Below are positions 1 through 9,788 of a DNA stretch of 64,000 bases, one piece after another. Every line of letters starts with the position of its first letter. Position 1 is the first letter of the stretch. The position numbers and the translations under genes are program-made. This DNA is from Bradyrhizobium sp. 4 (GTDB lineage Bacteria; Pseudomonadota; Alphaproteobacteria; Rhizobiales; Xanthobacteraceae): positions 3,968,001 to 4,032,000 of the forward strand of contig NZ_CP064686.1 in assembly GCF_023100905.1 (NCBI RefSeq), in the 5' to 3' direction. The notes under the pieces were generated by a model that saw only the letters and a program-made list of their open reading frames with translations, was not told the DNA's origin and searched no databases.

Positions 1-1227
1 ACCAAGTCGCTGCGCTGGATGCTGGCGGGCTTTGCCGAGAGCACGGTGTGGCTGATCGTCGGCGCCTTCGTGTTCTCGATCGGTTATCGCAAGAGCCAGC
101 TCGGCCGCCGCATTGCGCTCGTTCTGGTGCATAAGCTCGGCCGCAACACGCTCGGCCTCGGCTATGCGGTGGCGATGTCGGACTTCCTGCTGGCGCCGGC
201 GACACCGTCCAACACCGCCCGCAGCGGCGGCATCGTCTATCCCATCATCAGCAACATCCCGCGCATCTACGGCTCCGAGCCTGGACCGACCGCCGGCAAG
301 ATCGGCACCTACGTGATGTGGACCGCGTTCGCGTCGACCGCCGTCACCAGCTCATTGTTTTTCACCGCGCTCGCGCCCAATGCGGCAGCACTCGCCATCG
401 CCAAGAAGACCGTCGGAATCGACGTCAGCTGGGCGCAGTGGTTCATGGGCTTTGCGCCGCTCGGCCTCCTCCTGATGGTGCTTGTTCCGCTGCTCAGCTA
501 CGCGGTCTGCCGTCCCGAGGTGAAGAGCAGCCCGGAAATTTCCGAATGGGCATCGAAGGAGCTCGCGGAGATGGGCCCGATGTCGCGCAACGAGTGGATC
601 ATGCTTGCCCTGATCTTGCTCGCGATGTTCCTGTGGATCGCGGGCTCGAGCCCGGACATCCGCGTTCCGCTCCTGGGCTCGAATTTCGTCAACGCCACCA
701 CCGTCGTGTTCATCGTGATCTCGCTGATGCTGGTGACGGGCGTGATCGAGTTTGCCGATATCGTGGCCGAGAAGGGCGCCTGGGAAGTGTTCTTTTATTT
801 CACCTCGCTGCTGACTCTGGCCTCGGGCCTCAACGAGATCGGCTTCATCAAATGGTTCGCGACCGAATATGCAAAGCCGCTCGCCGGGCTGTCGCCGTCC
901 ACCGCGATGCTTCTGCTGGTCGCGCTGTTCTTCTGGATCCACTATTTCTTCTCGAGCATCACCTCGCATGCCGCCGCCGTGCTGCCCGTGGTGCTCGCGG
1001 TCGGATCCGGCATCCCCGACCTGCCGGTCACGACGCTCGCCATGCTCTGCATGTATTCGCTCGGCCTGATGGGGGTGATCTCGCCCTACGCGACGGGACC
1101 GGCGCCGATGTATTTCGGCAGCGGCTATATCGGAAAAGGTCAGTTCTGGGGTTTTGGCCTGATCTTCGGGGTGCTCTATTTCGCGGGGCTCCTGCTGATC
1201 GTATGGCCCTGGTTGCAGGTCCACTGA
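1..1227 (+). CDS. DASS/SLC13-type anion symporter, 5' end missing
   Basis: The frame is open from base 1, so the start lies upstream; 408 residues are visible. The protein is a chain of hydrophobic segments with the two family signatures: an S-N-T motif in TPSNTAR near visible residue 66 and a second re-entrant motif SSITSHAAA near residue 320. The DASS family (CitT, SdcS) imports di- and tricarboxylates across the inner membrane using sodium or proton gradients, or exchanges them. The substrate cannot be read from sequence; CitT-like C4-dicarboxylate or tartrate exchange is possible. The gene ends at TGA 1225-1227, and no partner gene is visible downstream. Confidence 0.85.
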   Translation, partial: TKSLRWMLAGFAESTVWLIVGAFVFSIGYRKSQLGRRIALVLVHKLGRNTLGLGYAVAMSDFLLAPATPSNTARSGGIVYPIISNIPRIYGSEPGPTAGKIGTYVMWTAFASTAVTSSLFFTALAPNAAALAIAKKTVGIDVSWAQWFMGFAPLGLLLMVLVPLLSYAVCRPEVKSSPEISEWASKELAEMGPMSRNEWIMLALILLAMFLWIAGSSPDIRVPLLGSNFVNATTVVFIVISLMLVTGVIEFADIVAEKGAWEVFFYFTSLLTLASGLNEIGFIKWFATEYAKPLAGLSPSTAMLLLVALFFWIHYFFSSITSHAAAVLPVVLAVGSGIPDLPVTTLAMLCMYSLGLMGVISPYATGPAPMYFGSGYIGKGQFWGFGLIFGVLYFAGLLLIVWPWLQVH

Positions 1228-1458
1228 GCCGGGCGGGAGGCCCATACGACGGCAGATGATTTTTCTTCAGCGAGGAGAAATTTGGAAAACTTCGTCCAAC
1301 CCACCGCAGATATCTGACATTGCCAGAGAGAGCTGAAAGGGCGATGGTGCGTGCTGCGGTGCAGCGCGCTCCAGCCGAGTCCTCATCGCGATTTCACTCT
1401 CCGTCGCTTGATGCGACCGGTTCCCGGATGCCCCAGGGGGCAGGCGGAACTATTGTGC

Positions 1459-2625
1459 ATGAAGGCCGCCTCCATGAACGTCCACCCGTCGCTCGCGATC
1501 GGACAGCCGGTCGAAAAGCTTGACGCGATCTCACGTCCCGCGATTTCACTTGCCGCGACTGCGCCTGACGCGATGGTCCGCTTCGAAGGCATCTCGAAAA
1601 CCTATCCGGCTTATCGCGGCAAGCCCGGCGTCAATGCCCTGCAAAACATCGACTTCGCGATCCCGCACGGTTCGATCACCGGCGTCATCGGTCGCTCCGG
1701 CGCCGGCAAATCGAGCCTGGTCCGGCTCATCAACGGCCTGGAGAGGCCGACCACGGGCCGCGTCATCGTCGATAAGAGAGATATCTCGGCGCTCGCAGGG
1801 CGCGAACTGCGATTGGCGCAGCGCTCGATCGGCATGATCTTCCAGCACTTCAACCTGCTGTCCTCGCGCACCGCAGCCGCCAATATCGCGCTGCCGCTCG
1901 AGATTGCCGGCTGGGCCAAAGCGGACATCAAAACCCGGGTCGCCGAGCTGCTTGCGCTGGTGGACATCGCCGACAAACACGACCGCTACCCGTCCGAACT
2001 CTCCGGCGGCCAGAAGCAGCGCGTCGGCATCGCGCGAGCGTTGGCGACGCGACCCAGCGTGCTGCTGTCGGACGAGGCGACCTCGGCGCTCGATCCGCAG
2101 ACCACGCGGGCGATCCTCGATCTGCTCGCGAACATCAACCGCGAACTCGGCGTGACCATCGTGCTGATCACCCACGAGATGTCCGTGGTGCGCCAGCTCG
2201 CCAAGGACGTCGTGGTGCTCGACGCCGGCCGCGTCGTCGAGAGCGGCCATGTCGCCGACATCTTCACCCACCCCAAGCATCCGATCACGCAATCCTTCCT
2301 GGCCGAGGTCATCGGAGACAGCCTGCCGGTGTCGCTGGCGAGCCGGATCGTTTCGGAGCCGCCTGCGGGCGGACAGGCGGTGATCCGCGTCCAAGTGCGC
2401 GGGGCAGGGGCCGGCGACACGCTGGTGGCGCGGCTCGCACGCGAACTCGGCCTCGACGTGTCGCTGCTGTCGGCCCGCATCGACGAGATCGGCGGCCAGC
2501 ATGTGGGCTCACTGACGCTTGGTATCCCTCTCGGCATGTCCAGCGGCCAGGACGCGACGACGCGCACGCTGGCCTGGCTGTCACAATATCAATTCCCCGC
2601 GGAGCGTCTCGGCTATGTCGCCTGA
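1459..2625 (+). CDS. metN: Methionine ABC transporter ATP-binding protein MetN
   Basis: ATPase of the MetNI importer for methionine and its analogues, acting on the cytoplasmic face of the inner membrane. The 388 residues carry a Walker A GRSGAGKS (78-85), a Q-loop region IFQHFNL, the signature LSGGQKQ (from 181), Walker B LLSDE with the catalytic Glu near 206, and the switch His in LITHE. The C-terminal 90 residues form the NIL domain, which binds methionine and inhibits transport. In-frame starts exist at 1351, 1459, 1474 and 1573; homology begins only at the last (MVRFEGIS), so the start is uncertain. The stop overlaps metI by 11 bases, indicating translational coupling. Confidence 0.88.
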   Translation: MKAASMNVHPSLAIGQPVEKLDAISRPAISLAATAPDAMVRFEGISKTYPAYRGKPGVNALQNIDFAIPHGSITGVIGRSGAGKSSLVRLINGLERPTTGRVIVDKRDISALAGRELRLAQRSIGMIFQHFNLLSSRTAAANIALPLEIAGWAKADIKTRVAELLALVDIADKHDRYPSELSGGQKQRVGIARALATRPSVLLSDEATSALDPQTTRAILDLLANINRELGVTIVLITHEMSVVRQLAKDVVVLDAGRVVESGHVADIFTHPKHPITQSFLAEVIGDSLPVSLASRIVSEPPAGGQAVIRVQVRGAGAGDTLVARLARELGLDVSLLSARIDEIGGQHVGSLTLGIPLGMSSGQDATTRTLAWLSQYQFPAERLGYVA

Positions 2626-3280
2626 ACTCATCAACCTGATCGTCCAGGCGACCGGCGAGAGCCTGTACATGGTCGGGCTCGCCGCTCTGGTCGGCACCGC
2701 CTTCGGCCTGCCGCTCGGCGTCTTTCTCGCGACCAGCCGGAAAGGCGAGCTGTTCGCGGCGCCTCTCGTCAATCGCGTGCTCGGCATCGTCGTCAACGCG
2801 ACACGGTCTACGCCCTTCATCATCCTGGTCGTCGCCATCATCCCGTTCACGCGGCTGGTGGCCGGCACCTCGATCGGATCGACGGCCGCGATCGTGCCGT
2901 TGACGATCGCATCGGCGCCGTTCATCGCGCGCCTGGTTGAGGCCGCAATCCGCGAGGTCGATGGCGGCCTGATCGAGACCGCATCCTCGTTCGGGGCATC
3001 GCCGATGCAGATCGTGCTCAAGGTGCTGATCCCCGAAGCGTTGCCGGGTCTTCTGCTGGCGCTGACGCTCGCGGTGGTCAGCCTGCTCGGCTACTCCGCC
3101 ATGGTCGGTGCCGTCGGAGGCGGGGGCCTGGGCGATCTCGGTATCCGCTACGGCTATCAGCGCTTCATGCCGGAGATGATGCTCGCCGTCGTCGTGGTGC
3201 TGATCGCGCTGGTGCAGCTGGTGCAGAGCGCTGGCGATTATTTCGCGCGTCGGGTCAACCGCCGGCTGCGACATCGCTGA
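2615..3280 (+). CDS. metI: Methionine ABC transporter permease MetI
   Basis: Membrane subunit of the MetNI importer, 221 residues with about five hydrophobic segments. The EAA loop that docks to MetN is visible around residue 130 (ETASSFGASPMQI). The ATG at 2615 lies inside the end of metN; an upstream frame opening at 2519 is ignored because the family starts with a short segment before helix 1. The lipoprotein MetQ normally follows, but the next gene here is an unrelated TonB receptor, so the binding protein must be encoded elsewhere. Confidence 0.88.
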   Translation: MSPELINLIVQATGESLYMVGLAALVGTAFGLPLGVFLATSRKGELFAAPLVNRVLGIVVNATRSTPFIILVVAIIPFTRLVAGTSIGSTAAIVPLTIASAPFIARLVEAAIREVDGGLIETASSFGASPMQIVLKVLIPEALPGLLLALTLAVVSLLGYSAMVGAVGGGGLGDLGIRYGYQRFMPEMMLAVVVVLIALVQLVQSAGDYFARRVNRRLRHR

Positions 3281-3488
3281 CGCCGTTTCAGACATTTCGA
3301 ACAAGCAGGTTCTTGTCGGTCTGGAAACATTCCAAACTTCGAGACACGACTGAGCGCATTCGTCGCACGCGTTGCGCACGCGTCTGGAGAAATTCTAACG
3401 CAGTTCCTATCGCACTCCGAAATCGCCTGCGTTAGGGCGAGGCATCAAAAACGATACCGGCGAAGCCGGCAGTGCGTGGGGCCTCGAC
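3281..3488. promoter_or_regulatory. Intergenic region before the siderophore receptor, possible operator
   Basis: This 208-bp gap should contain the receptor promoter. An imperfect palindrome at 3320-3337 (TCTGGAAACATTCCAAAC, arms GGAA/TTCC) and the word ATTCTAACG near 3393 faintly resemble the A/T-rich iron-control elements bound by Irr or RirA in rhizobia. The match is weak and is offered only because an iron-uptake gene follows. No tRNA or riboswitch fold was recognised. Confidence 0.2.
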
Positions 3489-3641
3489 GTGACCGACTTC
3501 CAACTTGCTTCGCGTTCCGACACGCGTCGTCGACAGATACAGACTCTCTTCCTCGGAGCGGCCAGCACATTTGCTCTCGTCGTACCCTTCTGTGCCGTGG
3601 AGGCGCAGACGCAGATTCCCGCCGTCACCGTCGAAGCCCCC
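3489..3641 (+). other. Signal-peptide segment of the TonB receptor, in a different frame
   Basis: An ATG at 3489 opens a frame encoding MTDFQLASRSDTRR, a hydrophobic stretch (TLFLGAASTFALVV) and an AEAQT-type cleavage region, then PAVTVEAP. This is the usual beginning of a TonB-dependent receptor. The continuation lies one frame over and is the long frame opening at 3505. Removing one C from the CCCCC run at 3637-3641 would join the two as VTVEAP-AQRARPAAVAS. Either this copy carries a +1 frameshift or the base is a sequencing error. Confidence 0.6.
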
Positions 3642-5784
3642 GGCCCAGCGCGCCCGGCCTGCGGCGGTCGCATCAACGCGACGCTCAGGGGCGACACGCA
3701 CCGCACGCGCCAATCGTCGCTCTCCGGCGCAGCAAGTCGCGCCAACCCAATCGGCATCCTCGAACGGTGCCACGGGTGAACGCGCCAATGGTCCGGTGCG
3801 CGGTTTCGTTGCGACGCGCAGCGGCACCGCGACCAAGACGGATACGCCGCTGATCGAAACCCCGCAGTCCGTCTCGGTCGTCACGACCGACCAGGTCAGG
3901 AACCAGGGTGCGGTCTCGATCGGCGAGGCGTTGCGCTACACCGCGGGTGTCAGCGGCGACGTCAACGGCGGCTCGGATACCCGTTTCGGCGCCCTCCAGA
4001 TCCGCGGCTTCGATACCACCATGTCGGGCCTCTACGTCGACGGATTGCGGATTCCCTCCAGCAATTACGTGCACTTCAACGGCCTCGATCCCTACGGCGC
4101 AGAGCGCCTCGAGGTCCTGAAGGGCCCATCCTCGGCCATGTATGGCGGCAGCGGCACCGGCGGCATCCTCAACTACGTGACCAAGCTGCCGACGGCGCAG
4201 CAATTCGGCGAGGTCTCGATCTCCGGCGGTAGCTTCAACCGTTATCAGGGCCAGTTCGACATGGGCGGTCCCGCCAACAGGGACGGCACCGTGCTGTGGC
4301 GCCTGACGGGCGTGGTGCGCGACGGCGAGACCCAGGTCGACTTCACCAAGGACAACCGCGTCTTCATCGCGCCCGCCGTCACGTTCAAGCCGAACGAGGA
4401 CACCACCATCACGATTCTCGCGAACTACCAGCGCGACCGGGCAGGGTGGGGCCTTCAGTTCCTGCCGGCCTCGGGCACGGTGTGGCCGAACAACGGCCGC
4501 ACCATACCGGTCTCGTTCTTCGCGGGCGTGCCGAGCTTCAACGCGTTCAACACCGAGATCGCGACCGCCGGTTACCAGCTCTCGCACAATTTCACCGACA
4601 ACATCACGTTCCGTCAGAATTTGCGCTATGCCTATCAGCACAACGAGGAGAAGGTGTTTTTCGGCGGAGGCTATACCGACGAGGCCGCGGGACAGCTCGC
4701 GCGTTTCGGCAGCTATAGCAACTCCTACATCAACTCCTTCGCGGTGGACAATCAGCTCCAGGGCAAGTTCACGACCGGCTTCCTCAGCCACACCACGCTG
4801 GTCGGGATCGACTATCGCAACACCACATTCCGCGACACAGCCTTTGGCGTCACCACGTCCGCGCCCGAGATCAACGTCTTCAACCCGGTCTACAGCTACG
4901 ACTGGACCATGGGCGCCATGAGCGACGACACCGGCGTCAAGCAGTCGCAAGTCGGCCTCTACGCGCAGGACCAGATCAAGCTCGGCCGGTTCTCGTTCCA
5001 GCTCAGTGGCCGCCAGGATTTCGTGACGACGCAGGTAGACAGCGGAATCTTCAATACGACCGTCGCGAAGGATGCATCGGCTTTCACCGGCCGCGCCGCA
5101 TTGATGTACAATTTCGACAACGGCATCGCGCCTTATTTCAGCTATTCGGAATCGTTCCTGCCAGTGCTCGCCACCGGTCCGAGCGGACAGCTGCTCAATC
5201 CCGAGACCGGCGTGCAGTACGAGGTGGGCGTCAAGTATCAGCCGATCGGCTGGAACGCGCTGTTCACCTTCGCCGCCTTCGACCTGACGCGCGACAACGT
5301 CGTCACCTTTGCGCCTCCGCTCAACATTGCCGAACAGACCGGGCAAGTGAAATCGCGCGGCCTTGAGCTCGAAGGCACGATGTCGCTCGCCGACGGCTGG
5401 AACCTGCGCGCGGCCTACGCCTATGTCGATGCAATGGTCACGCAGGATCCCGTCAATGTCGGCAAGGCGCCGGTCACCGTGCCGCTCAACCGCGCCTCGC
5501 TGTGGAACGACTACACGCTTCAGACCGGGCCGCTCGCGGGGCTGCAGTTCGGTGGCGGCCTCCGCTATGTCGGCGCGACCTGGGGCGATGACGCCAACAC
5601 GTTCAAGGTCGGATCCGCGACCGTGCTGGACGCTCTGCTCGCCTACACCAGGGACAATTGGCGGCTGTCGCTGAACGTCACCAACCTCGCCGACACCCGC
5701 TATGTCGCCGCCTGCTACAGCCTGTCGGGCTGCTTCTATGCGGAGGGACGCAAGGCCATCGGCAAGCTGACGTATCGGTGGTGA
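3505..5784 (+). CDS. TonB-dependent siderophore receptor (N-terminus frameshifted)
   Basis: Outer-membrane beta-barrel receptor for a ferric siderophore, energised by TonB-ExbBD. From about residue 105 the frame encodes the plug domain (ETPQSVSVVT, then DQVRNQGAVSIGEALRY, and VLKGPSSAMYGG), then a long barrel with alternating aromatic strands. It ends in the typical C-terminal aromatic strand, GKLTYRW. The first 60 residues of this frame are Arg/Ser/Pro-rich and not receptor-like, because the true signal peptide lies in another frame (3489-3641). Family length is 700-800, so the body is complete. A PepSY protein follows, as in many iron-uptake loci. As sequenced, the protein would lack an export signal. 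Confidence 0.8.
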   Translation: MLRVPTRVVDRYRLSSSERPAHLLSSYPSVPWRRRRRFPPSPSKPPAQRARPAAVASTRRSGATRTARANRRSPAQQVAPTQSASSNGATGERANGPVRGFVATRSGTATKTDTPLIETPQSVSVVTTDQVRNQGAVSIGEALRYTAGVSGDVNGGSDTRFGALQIRGFDTTMSGLYVDGLRIPSSNYVHFNGLDPYGAERLEVLKGPSSAMYGGSGTGGILNYVTKLPTAQQFGEVSISGGSFNRYQGQFDMGGPANRDGTVLWRLTGVVRDGETQVDFTKDNRVFIAPAVTFKPNEDTTITILANYQRDRAGWGLQFLPASGTVWPNNGRTIPVSFFAGVPSFNAFNTEIATAGYQLSHNFTDNITFRQNLRYAYQHNEEKVFFGGGYTDEAAGQLARFGSYSNSYINSFAVDNQLQGKFTTGFLSHTTLVGIDYRNTTFRDTAFGVTTSAPEINVFNPVYSYDWTMGAMSDDTGVKQSQVGLYAQDQIKLGRFSFQLSGRQDFVTTQVDSGIFNTTVAKDASAFTGRAALMYNFDNGIAPYFSYSESFLPVLATGPSGQLLNPETGVQYEVGVKYQPIGWNALFTFAAFDLTRDNVVTFAPPLNIAEQTGQVKSRGLELEGTMSLADGWNLRAAYAYVDAMVTQDPVNVGKAPVTVPLNRASLWNDYTLQTGPLAGLQFGGGLRYVGATWGDDANTFKVGSATVLDALLAYTRDNWRLSLNVTNLADTRYVAACYSLSGCFYAEGRKAIGKLTYRW

Positions 5785-5839
5785 GTTCGAATGAGGACAG
5801 GCCGTGATGGCGGCCGGGCCCGCTTGATGAGAGAAGACG

Positions 5840-7132
5840 ATGAGAGCGATATTCGGCAAGCTGCATCGCTGGGCGGGACTGCTGACGGCCGGCTTCCTGT
5901 TCTTCTCCGGCATCACCGGGGCGATCATCTCCTGGGATCACGAGATCGACGAGGTCCTGAACAGCCATCTGTTCGACGTCAGCAGCAAAGGCCCGGCCAT
6001 TCCCTCGATCGATCTCGCCAAGATGATCGAGCAGCGCGATCCCCGCGCGCGCGTGGTCTACCTGTTCATGACGCCGGAGGCGGGCCACTCGCTGTGGTTC
6101 TTCGTCATGCCCAGGATCGATCCCGCGACCGGCAAGCGTTACGCGCTCGACTACAATCAGATCTTCCTCGATCCCAACACCGGCGCGGAGCTCGGCCGGC
6201 GCTATTGGGGCGCGGTGTGGCCGGTGACGCGAGAGAACTTCGTCTCGTTTCTCTACAAGCTGCACTACACCATGCACATCCCGGAATTCTGGGGCAGCGA
6301 CCGCTGGGGCATGCGCCTGCTCGGAATCATCGCCATCATCTGGACCATCGATTGCTTCGTCGGCTTCTACCTGACGCTGCCCTCGCGCCGGCGCGCCAAG
6401 GCTGCACGGGCGCCCCAGGTCAAGCGCCAGCTCGAACGCGGCTTCTGGGCGCGCTGGGCGCCGGCGTGGACCATCAAAACCTCGGGCAGCGCCTACCGGA
6501 TCAATTTCGACCTCCATCGCGCTTTCAGCCTGTGGACCTGGGGCCTCCTGTTCATCATCGCCTTCACGGCGTTCTCGCTGAACCTCTATTTCGAGGTGTT
6601 CTCGCCGCTGATGAAGATGGTGTCGAATTACACGCCGACACCCTATGAGCAGCGGCCATATCGCGATCTCGACGATCCCATCGAGCCCAAGGTCGGCTTC
6701 GCCGACATCGCCGCGCGCGCGGCGGCCGACGGCAAGGGGCGAGGGTGGACCGTCCCGGTCGGCTCGGTCAATTACGGCCCGGCCCATGGTGTCTATGCCG
6801 CCGCCTTCTTCCATCCGGGCGACGATCACGGCGCCGGCGGCGTCGGCCCGGCGCAGCTCTATTACGACAGCGAGGACGGTCGTCCGATCGGCGAACGGCT
6901 GCCCTGGGTCGGCACCGCCGCCGACATCTTCGTGCAGGCGCAATTCCCATTGCATTCGGGCCGCATCGTGGGACTATTCGGCCGCATCCTGATCTCGATC
7001 ATGGGGCTGGTGGTGGCGGCACTCTCGGTTACCGGAATCGTGATCTGGTGGCGCAAACGCCGCGCCCGTATCCGCGTCCGCGAGACGGCGGCGATGCGCC
7101 CGAGCCGGCAGCAACTGACGCCGGCGGAGTAG
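5840..7132 (+). CDS. PepSY-associated TM helix protein (PiuB-like)
   Basis: Inner-membrane protein of 430 residues. An N-terminal HRWAGLL helix is followed by a periplasmic PepSY-like region, a pair of helices near 165-190 and 225-260, a second periplasmic region, and a last helix near 385-405 with a basic tail. Conserved His in KLHRW, LHYTMH and DLHRAF fit the proposed haem or quinone-linked ferric reductase role of the family. It lies 55 bp after the siderophore receptor on the same strand, which supports a role in releasing iron from the imported siderophore. The biochemical role of the family is not firmly established. Confidence 0.8.
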   Translation: MRAIFGKLHRWAGLLTAGFLFFSGITGAIISWDHEIDEVLNSHLFDVSSKGPAIPSIDLAKMIEQRDPRARVVYLFMTPEAGHSLWFFVMPRIDPATGKRYALDYNQIFLDPNTGAELGRRYWGAVWPVTRENFVSFLYKLHYTMHIPEFWGSDRWGMRLLGIIAIIWTIDCFVGFYLTLPSRRRAKAARAPQVKRQLERGFWARWAPAWTIKTSGSAYRINFDLHRAFSLWTWGLLFIIAFTAFSLNLYFEVFSPLMKMVSNYTPTPYEQRPYRDLDDPIEPKVGFADIAARAAADGKGRGWTVPVGSVNYGPAHGVYAAAFFHPGDDHGAGGVGPAQLYYDSEDGRPIGERLPWVGTAADIFVQAQFPLHSGRIVGLFGRILISIMGLVVAALSVTGIVIWWRKRRARIRVRETAAMRPSRQQLTPAE

Positions 7133-7216
7133 GGCTCCTGGCCGCTCGCGGATGAACCTTCCCGCACGGCACCGGCACAAAGACTGGAGATCAGACCCAG
7201 CCCTGTCGGAAATCAC

Positions 7217-8044
7217 ATGAGATCGCTCGCCTTGCTCTGCCTGCTCGCTTTCGCCACGCCCGCACATGCGGCTGGCCCGGAGCAGCATTATCTCGATTTG
7301 CGCGATCGCTACATCGCAAAGTTCTCGAAAGCCACGGAGAACGACGAGACCTATAAGCAGCACGATGCGGCGCTCAAGGAATTGACGGGCGTCCTGCGCG
7401 GCATGGTGGGCGCCGTCGCGATCAAGGGACTGCCGGCCGACGGCAAGACGAACGCGGACACGCTTTTCAAGGGCGATTCCGGCTTCGGTCATCTCGACGG
7501 GCTCGGCTTCGCCTCCGAGGGCGACAAGATGCAGGCGGTGGTGACCACGACTGGCCTGCTCAAGCACTGGCTGCGCGAGCACCGCGACGACGGCATGCCG
7601 CAGGAGATCGGCGCGGCATTCAAGTCGGACCGCTTCTACTATCAAGCCATCCAGGACTCCGCCTTCGCCAAATATGCCGAGCTGCCGATCACGAAGCCCG
7701 CGGGAGCAAGCGCTGCGGTCGCCGTACTGGGCGTGCGCGGCAATGGCGATTTGAAGGGACCGCCGCATGAAATCGACGTCGTGGCGATCCAGGGCGACAA
7801 GGTCTTCTTTCTCGCCGCAAGCGACGCCGTGAAGCCGGCTGAGATCCCGGCCTGCGAAAAGGTCTGGAAGCAGATGATGGCCAAACCCATCGACAAGAAA
7901 GACCCCCGCGGCGACATCACCCGCGAAGACAACGCGATGACCGCGTACACGGCGTGCTTCGCCAGGGAAGCGCCAAGCCAGAGTTGGTATGCGACGGCGG
8001 TCAAGAAAGCGCAGAGCCAGCTGGAGTTGCTGCCGCTGCGCTAA
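7217..8044 (+). CDS. Secreted protein of unknown function
   Basis: The 275-residue product begins with a clear Sec signal peptide (RSLALLCLLAFATPAHAA, cleavage after about residue 19). The mature part is hydrophilic, with Lys/Asp-rich stretches and two Cys near the C-terminus (PACEKV and TACFA) that could form a disulfide in the periplasm. No catalytic motif was recognised. It follows the PepSY gene by 84 bp and could be co-transcribed with it, but a role in iron uptake is speculation. Confidence 0.7.
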   Translation: MRSLALLCLLAFATPAHAAGPEQHYLDLRDRYIAKFSKATENDETYKQHDAALKELTGVLRGMVGAVAIKGLPADGKTNADTLFKGDSGFGHLDGLGFASEGDKMQAVVTTTGLLKHWLREHRDDGMPQEIGAAFKSDRFYYQAIQDSAFAKYAELPITKPAGASAAVAVLGVRGNGDLKGPPHEIDVVAIQGDKVFFLAASDAVKPAEIPACEKVWKQMMAKPIDKKDPRGDITREDNAMTAYTACFAREAPSQSWYATAVKKAQSQLELLPLR

Positions 8045-8279
8045 GGCGATCATCCAGTTGCCTGCGGGGGCTGCAGCGTTGTGCGGCGCCATGGCTCGAG
8101 AATGCTCAATCGGAAATTGCAGCTCGTTCTGCAGGCGCAACCGAGGCGGATCAGCGCGATGTTGCCAAGTCCGCATCGACGAGCTCGTCGGCAACAGGGT
8201 GCTCGGATTCGGCCGCGCTCATGGAACTCGTTCGCGACGAGGGGGTTGCACTGCGGTTGGAACCGAACGGGTAGCACAG

Positions 8280-9788
8280 TTGAATCGCCGACAATTCCTG
8301 GAAGCCTCGGCATTGACGCCCTTGGCAACACTACTGCCCGGCGCACTCTCTGCGGCATCGGCGGCGGAGTTGCCGTTTGGCCCCTCTTATGTCCGCGAGC
8401 TTGCCCGCAATTTGGCGAGTAAGCCCTTTGAGCCACCAGACGAAAAGGTCCCGGACGCGCTCAAGGATCTCACCTACGATCAGTACCGGTCAATTCGCTT
8501 TCTGCCGGAGCGCGCGGTTTGGCGCAGCGAGAAGCTGCCTTTCGAGGTCCAGTTTTTCCACCGCGGCTTTTTCTACAAGAACAAGGTCGACATTTACGAG
8601 GTCTCCGGCGGACGAGCCGTACCGATCAGGTACCGGCGCGACGATTTTGCATTCGGCGACAATATCGGCCAGGTAGCGGACGCCGATCTCGGATTTGCCG
8701 GGTTTCGCATTCACACTCCGATCAATCGCCCCGACTATTACGACGAGGTTTGCGCGTTTCTCGGCGCCAGCTACTTCCGTGCCGTTGCCAAAGGCGAGAC
8801 CTACGGCCTTTCCGCGCGCGGTCTGTCGATCGATACCGGCGAGAGCAAGGGGGAGGAATTTCCCTTCTTCAAGGCCTTCTGGCTGGAGAAGCCCGCGCCG
8901 GGTGCCACATCTGTCGTGGTACACGCGCTGCTTGACAGCAAGAGCGCTACGGCAAGCTATCGTTTCACGATCAGGCCCGGCGCTCCGACGGTCTTCGACG
9001 TGGAGATGTCGCTCTATCCGCGAATCGAGCTGCAGCATGCCGGCCTGGCGCCCATGACGAGCATGTTCTTTTTCGGTCCGAACGACCGACACGATGTCGA
9101 CGATTTCCGCCCTGCGGTGCACGACTCCGATGGGCTCGCCGTGTTCAACGGAAAGGGCGAGCAACTCTGGCGTCCTCTCAACAATCCGCGCGATCTGCAG
9201 GCCAGCACATTCAATGACCTCAATCCTCGCGGCTTCGGCCTGATGCAGCGGGAGAGAAACTTCTTTGCCTACGAGGACATCGAATCGCGCTTTGAGCGTC
9301 GCCCGAGCCTCTGGGTCGAACCGATCGGAGATTGGGGAGAGGGCAGTGTGGTCCTCTTTGAGATCCCGACCAAGGAGGAAGTTCACGACAACATCGCCGC
9401 CTTCTGGCGCCCGAAAACAGCTCTCCAGGCCAAGAGCGAAAACAACTACACCTATCGTCTGCACTGGGGTCCGGACGCGCCGAAGCCCAATTCACTGGCC
9501 CGGTTCACCCGCACAGGCGTTGGCGCCCGGGGCGACGACAGCAAATTGTTCGTGCTCGAGCTGCTCGGTGACAAGCTGAAGGAGGTCGATCCTGACAAGG
9601 TGAGGGGCGCCGTCAGCGCCGACAAATCCGAGATCAAGAACGTCGTCACACAGCCAAACCCGGAAACCGGCGGCTGGCGCCTGAGCTTTCAATGCGCCGT
9701 GAAGGACGCGCCTATCGAGTTGAGGGCGGTCTTGATGCAGGGCGACCAACCGATCTCCGAAGTCTGGGTTTACCGATGGGCGCCCTGA
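8280..9788 (+). CDS. opgG: Periplasmic glucan biosynthesis protein, OpgG/OpgD (MdoG) family
   Basis: Periplasmic protein needed to make or process beta-glucan osmoregulated polysaccharides. A TTG at 8280 gives a twin-arginine leader NRRQFLEAS followed by a hydrophobic Ala/Leu stretch, as in OpgD. The frame stays open upstream to 7989, but that sequence is Arg/Cys-rich and not protein-like. The 502-residue length matches the family; typical MdoG sequence such as LTYDQYRSIRF and FFHRGFFY is present. The stop overlaps opgH by 13 bases. The Tat leader suggests OpgD, while the pairing with opgH suggests the opgG role, so the symbol is approximate. Confidence 0.85.
   Translation: MNRRQFLEASALTPLATLLPGALSAASAAELPFGPSYVRELARNLASKPFEPPDEKVPDALKDLTYDQYRSIRFLPERAVWRSEKLPFEVQFFHRGFFYKNKVDIYEVSGGRAVPIRYRRDDFAFGDNIGQVADADLGFAGFRIHTPINRPDYYDEVCAFLGASYFRAVAKGETYGLSARGLSIDTGESKGEEFPFFKAFWLEKPAPGATSVVVHALLDSKSATASYRFTIRPGAPTVFDVEMSLYPRIELQHAGLAPMTSMFFFGPNDRHDVDDFRPAVHDSDGLAVFNGKGEQLWRPLNNPRDLQASTFNDLNPRGFGLMQRERNFFAYEDIESRFERRPSLWVEPIGDWGEGSVVLFEIPTKEEVHDNIAAFWRPKTALQAKSENNYTYRLHWGPDAPKPNSLARFTRTGVGARGDDSKLFVLELLGDKLKEVDPDKVRGAVSADKSEIKNVVTQPNPETGGWRLSFQCAVKDAPIELRAVLMQGDQPISEVWVYRWAP

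Noticed and set aside
1228..1458. SAM riboswitch before metN
   Set aside because: I looked for the SAM-II type pseudoknot known in alphaproteobacteria and found no convincing match in the 230-bp gap.
3685..5928. 747-codon minus-strand frame opposite the TonB receptor
   Set aside because: Antisense shadow in GC-rich DNA; no recognisable motif, and the plus strand encodes a clear receptor.
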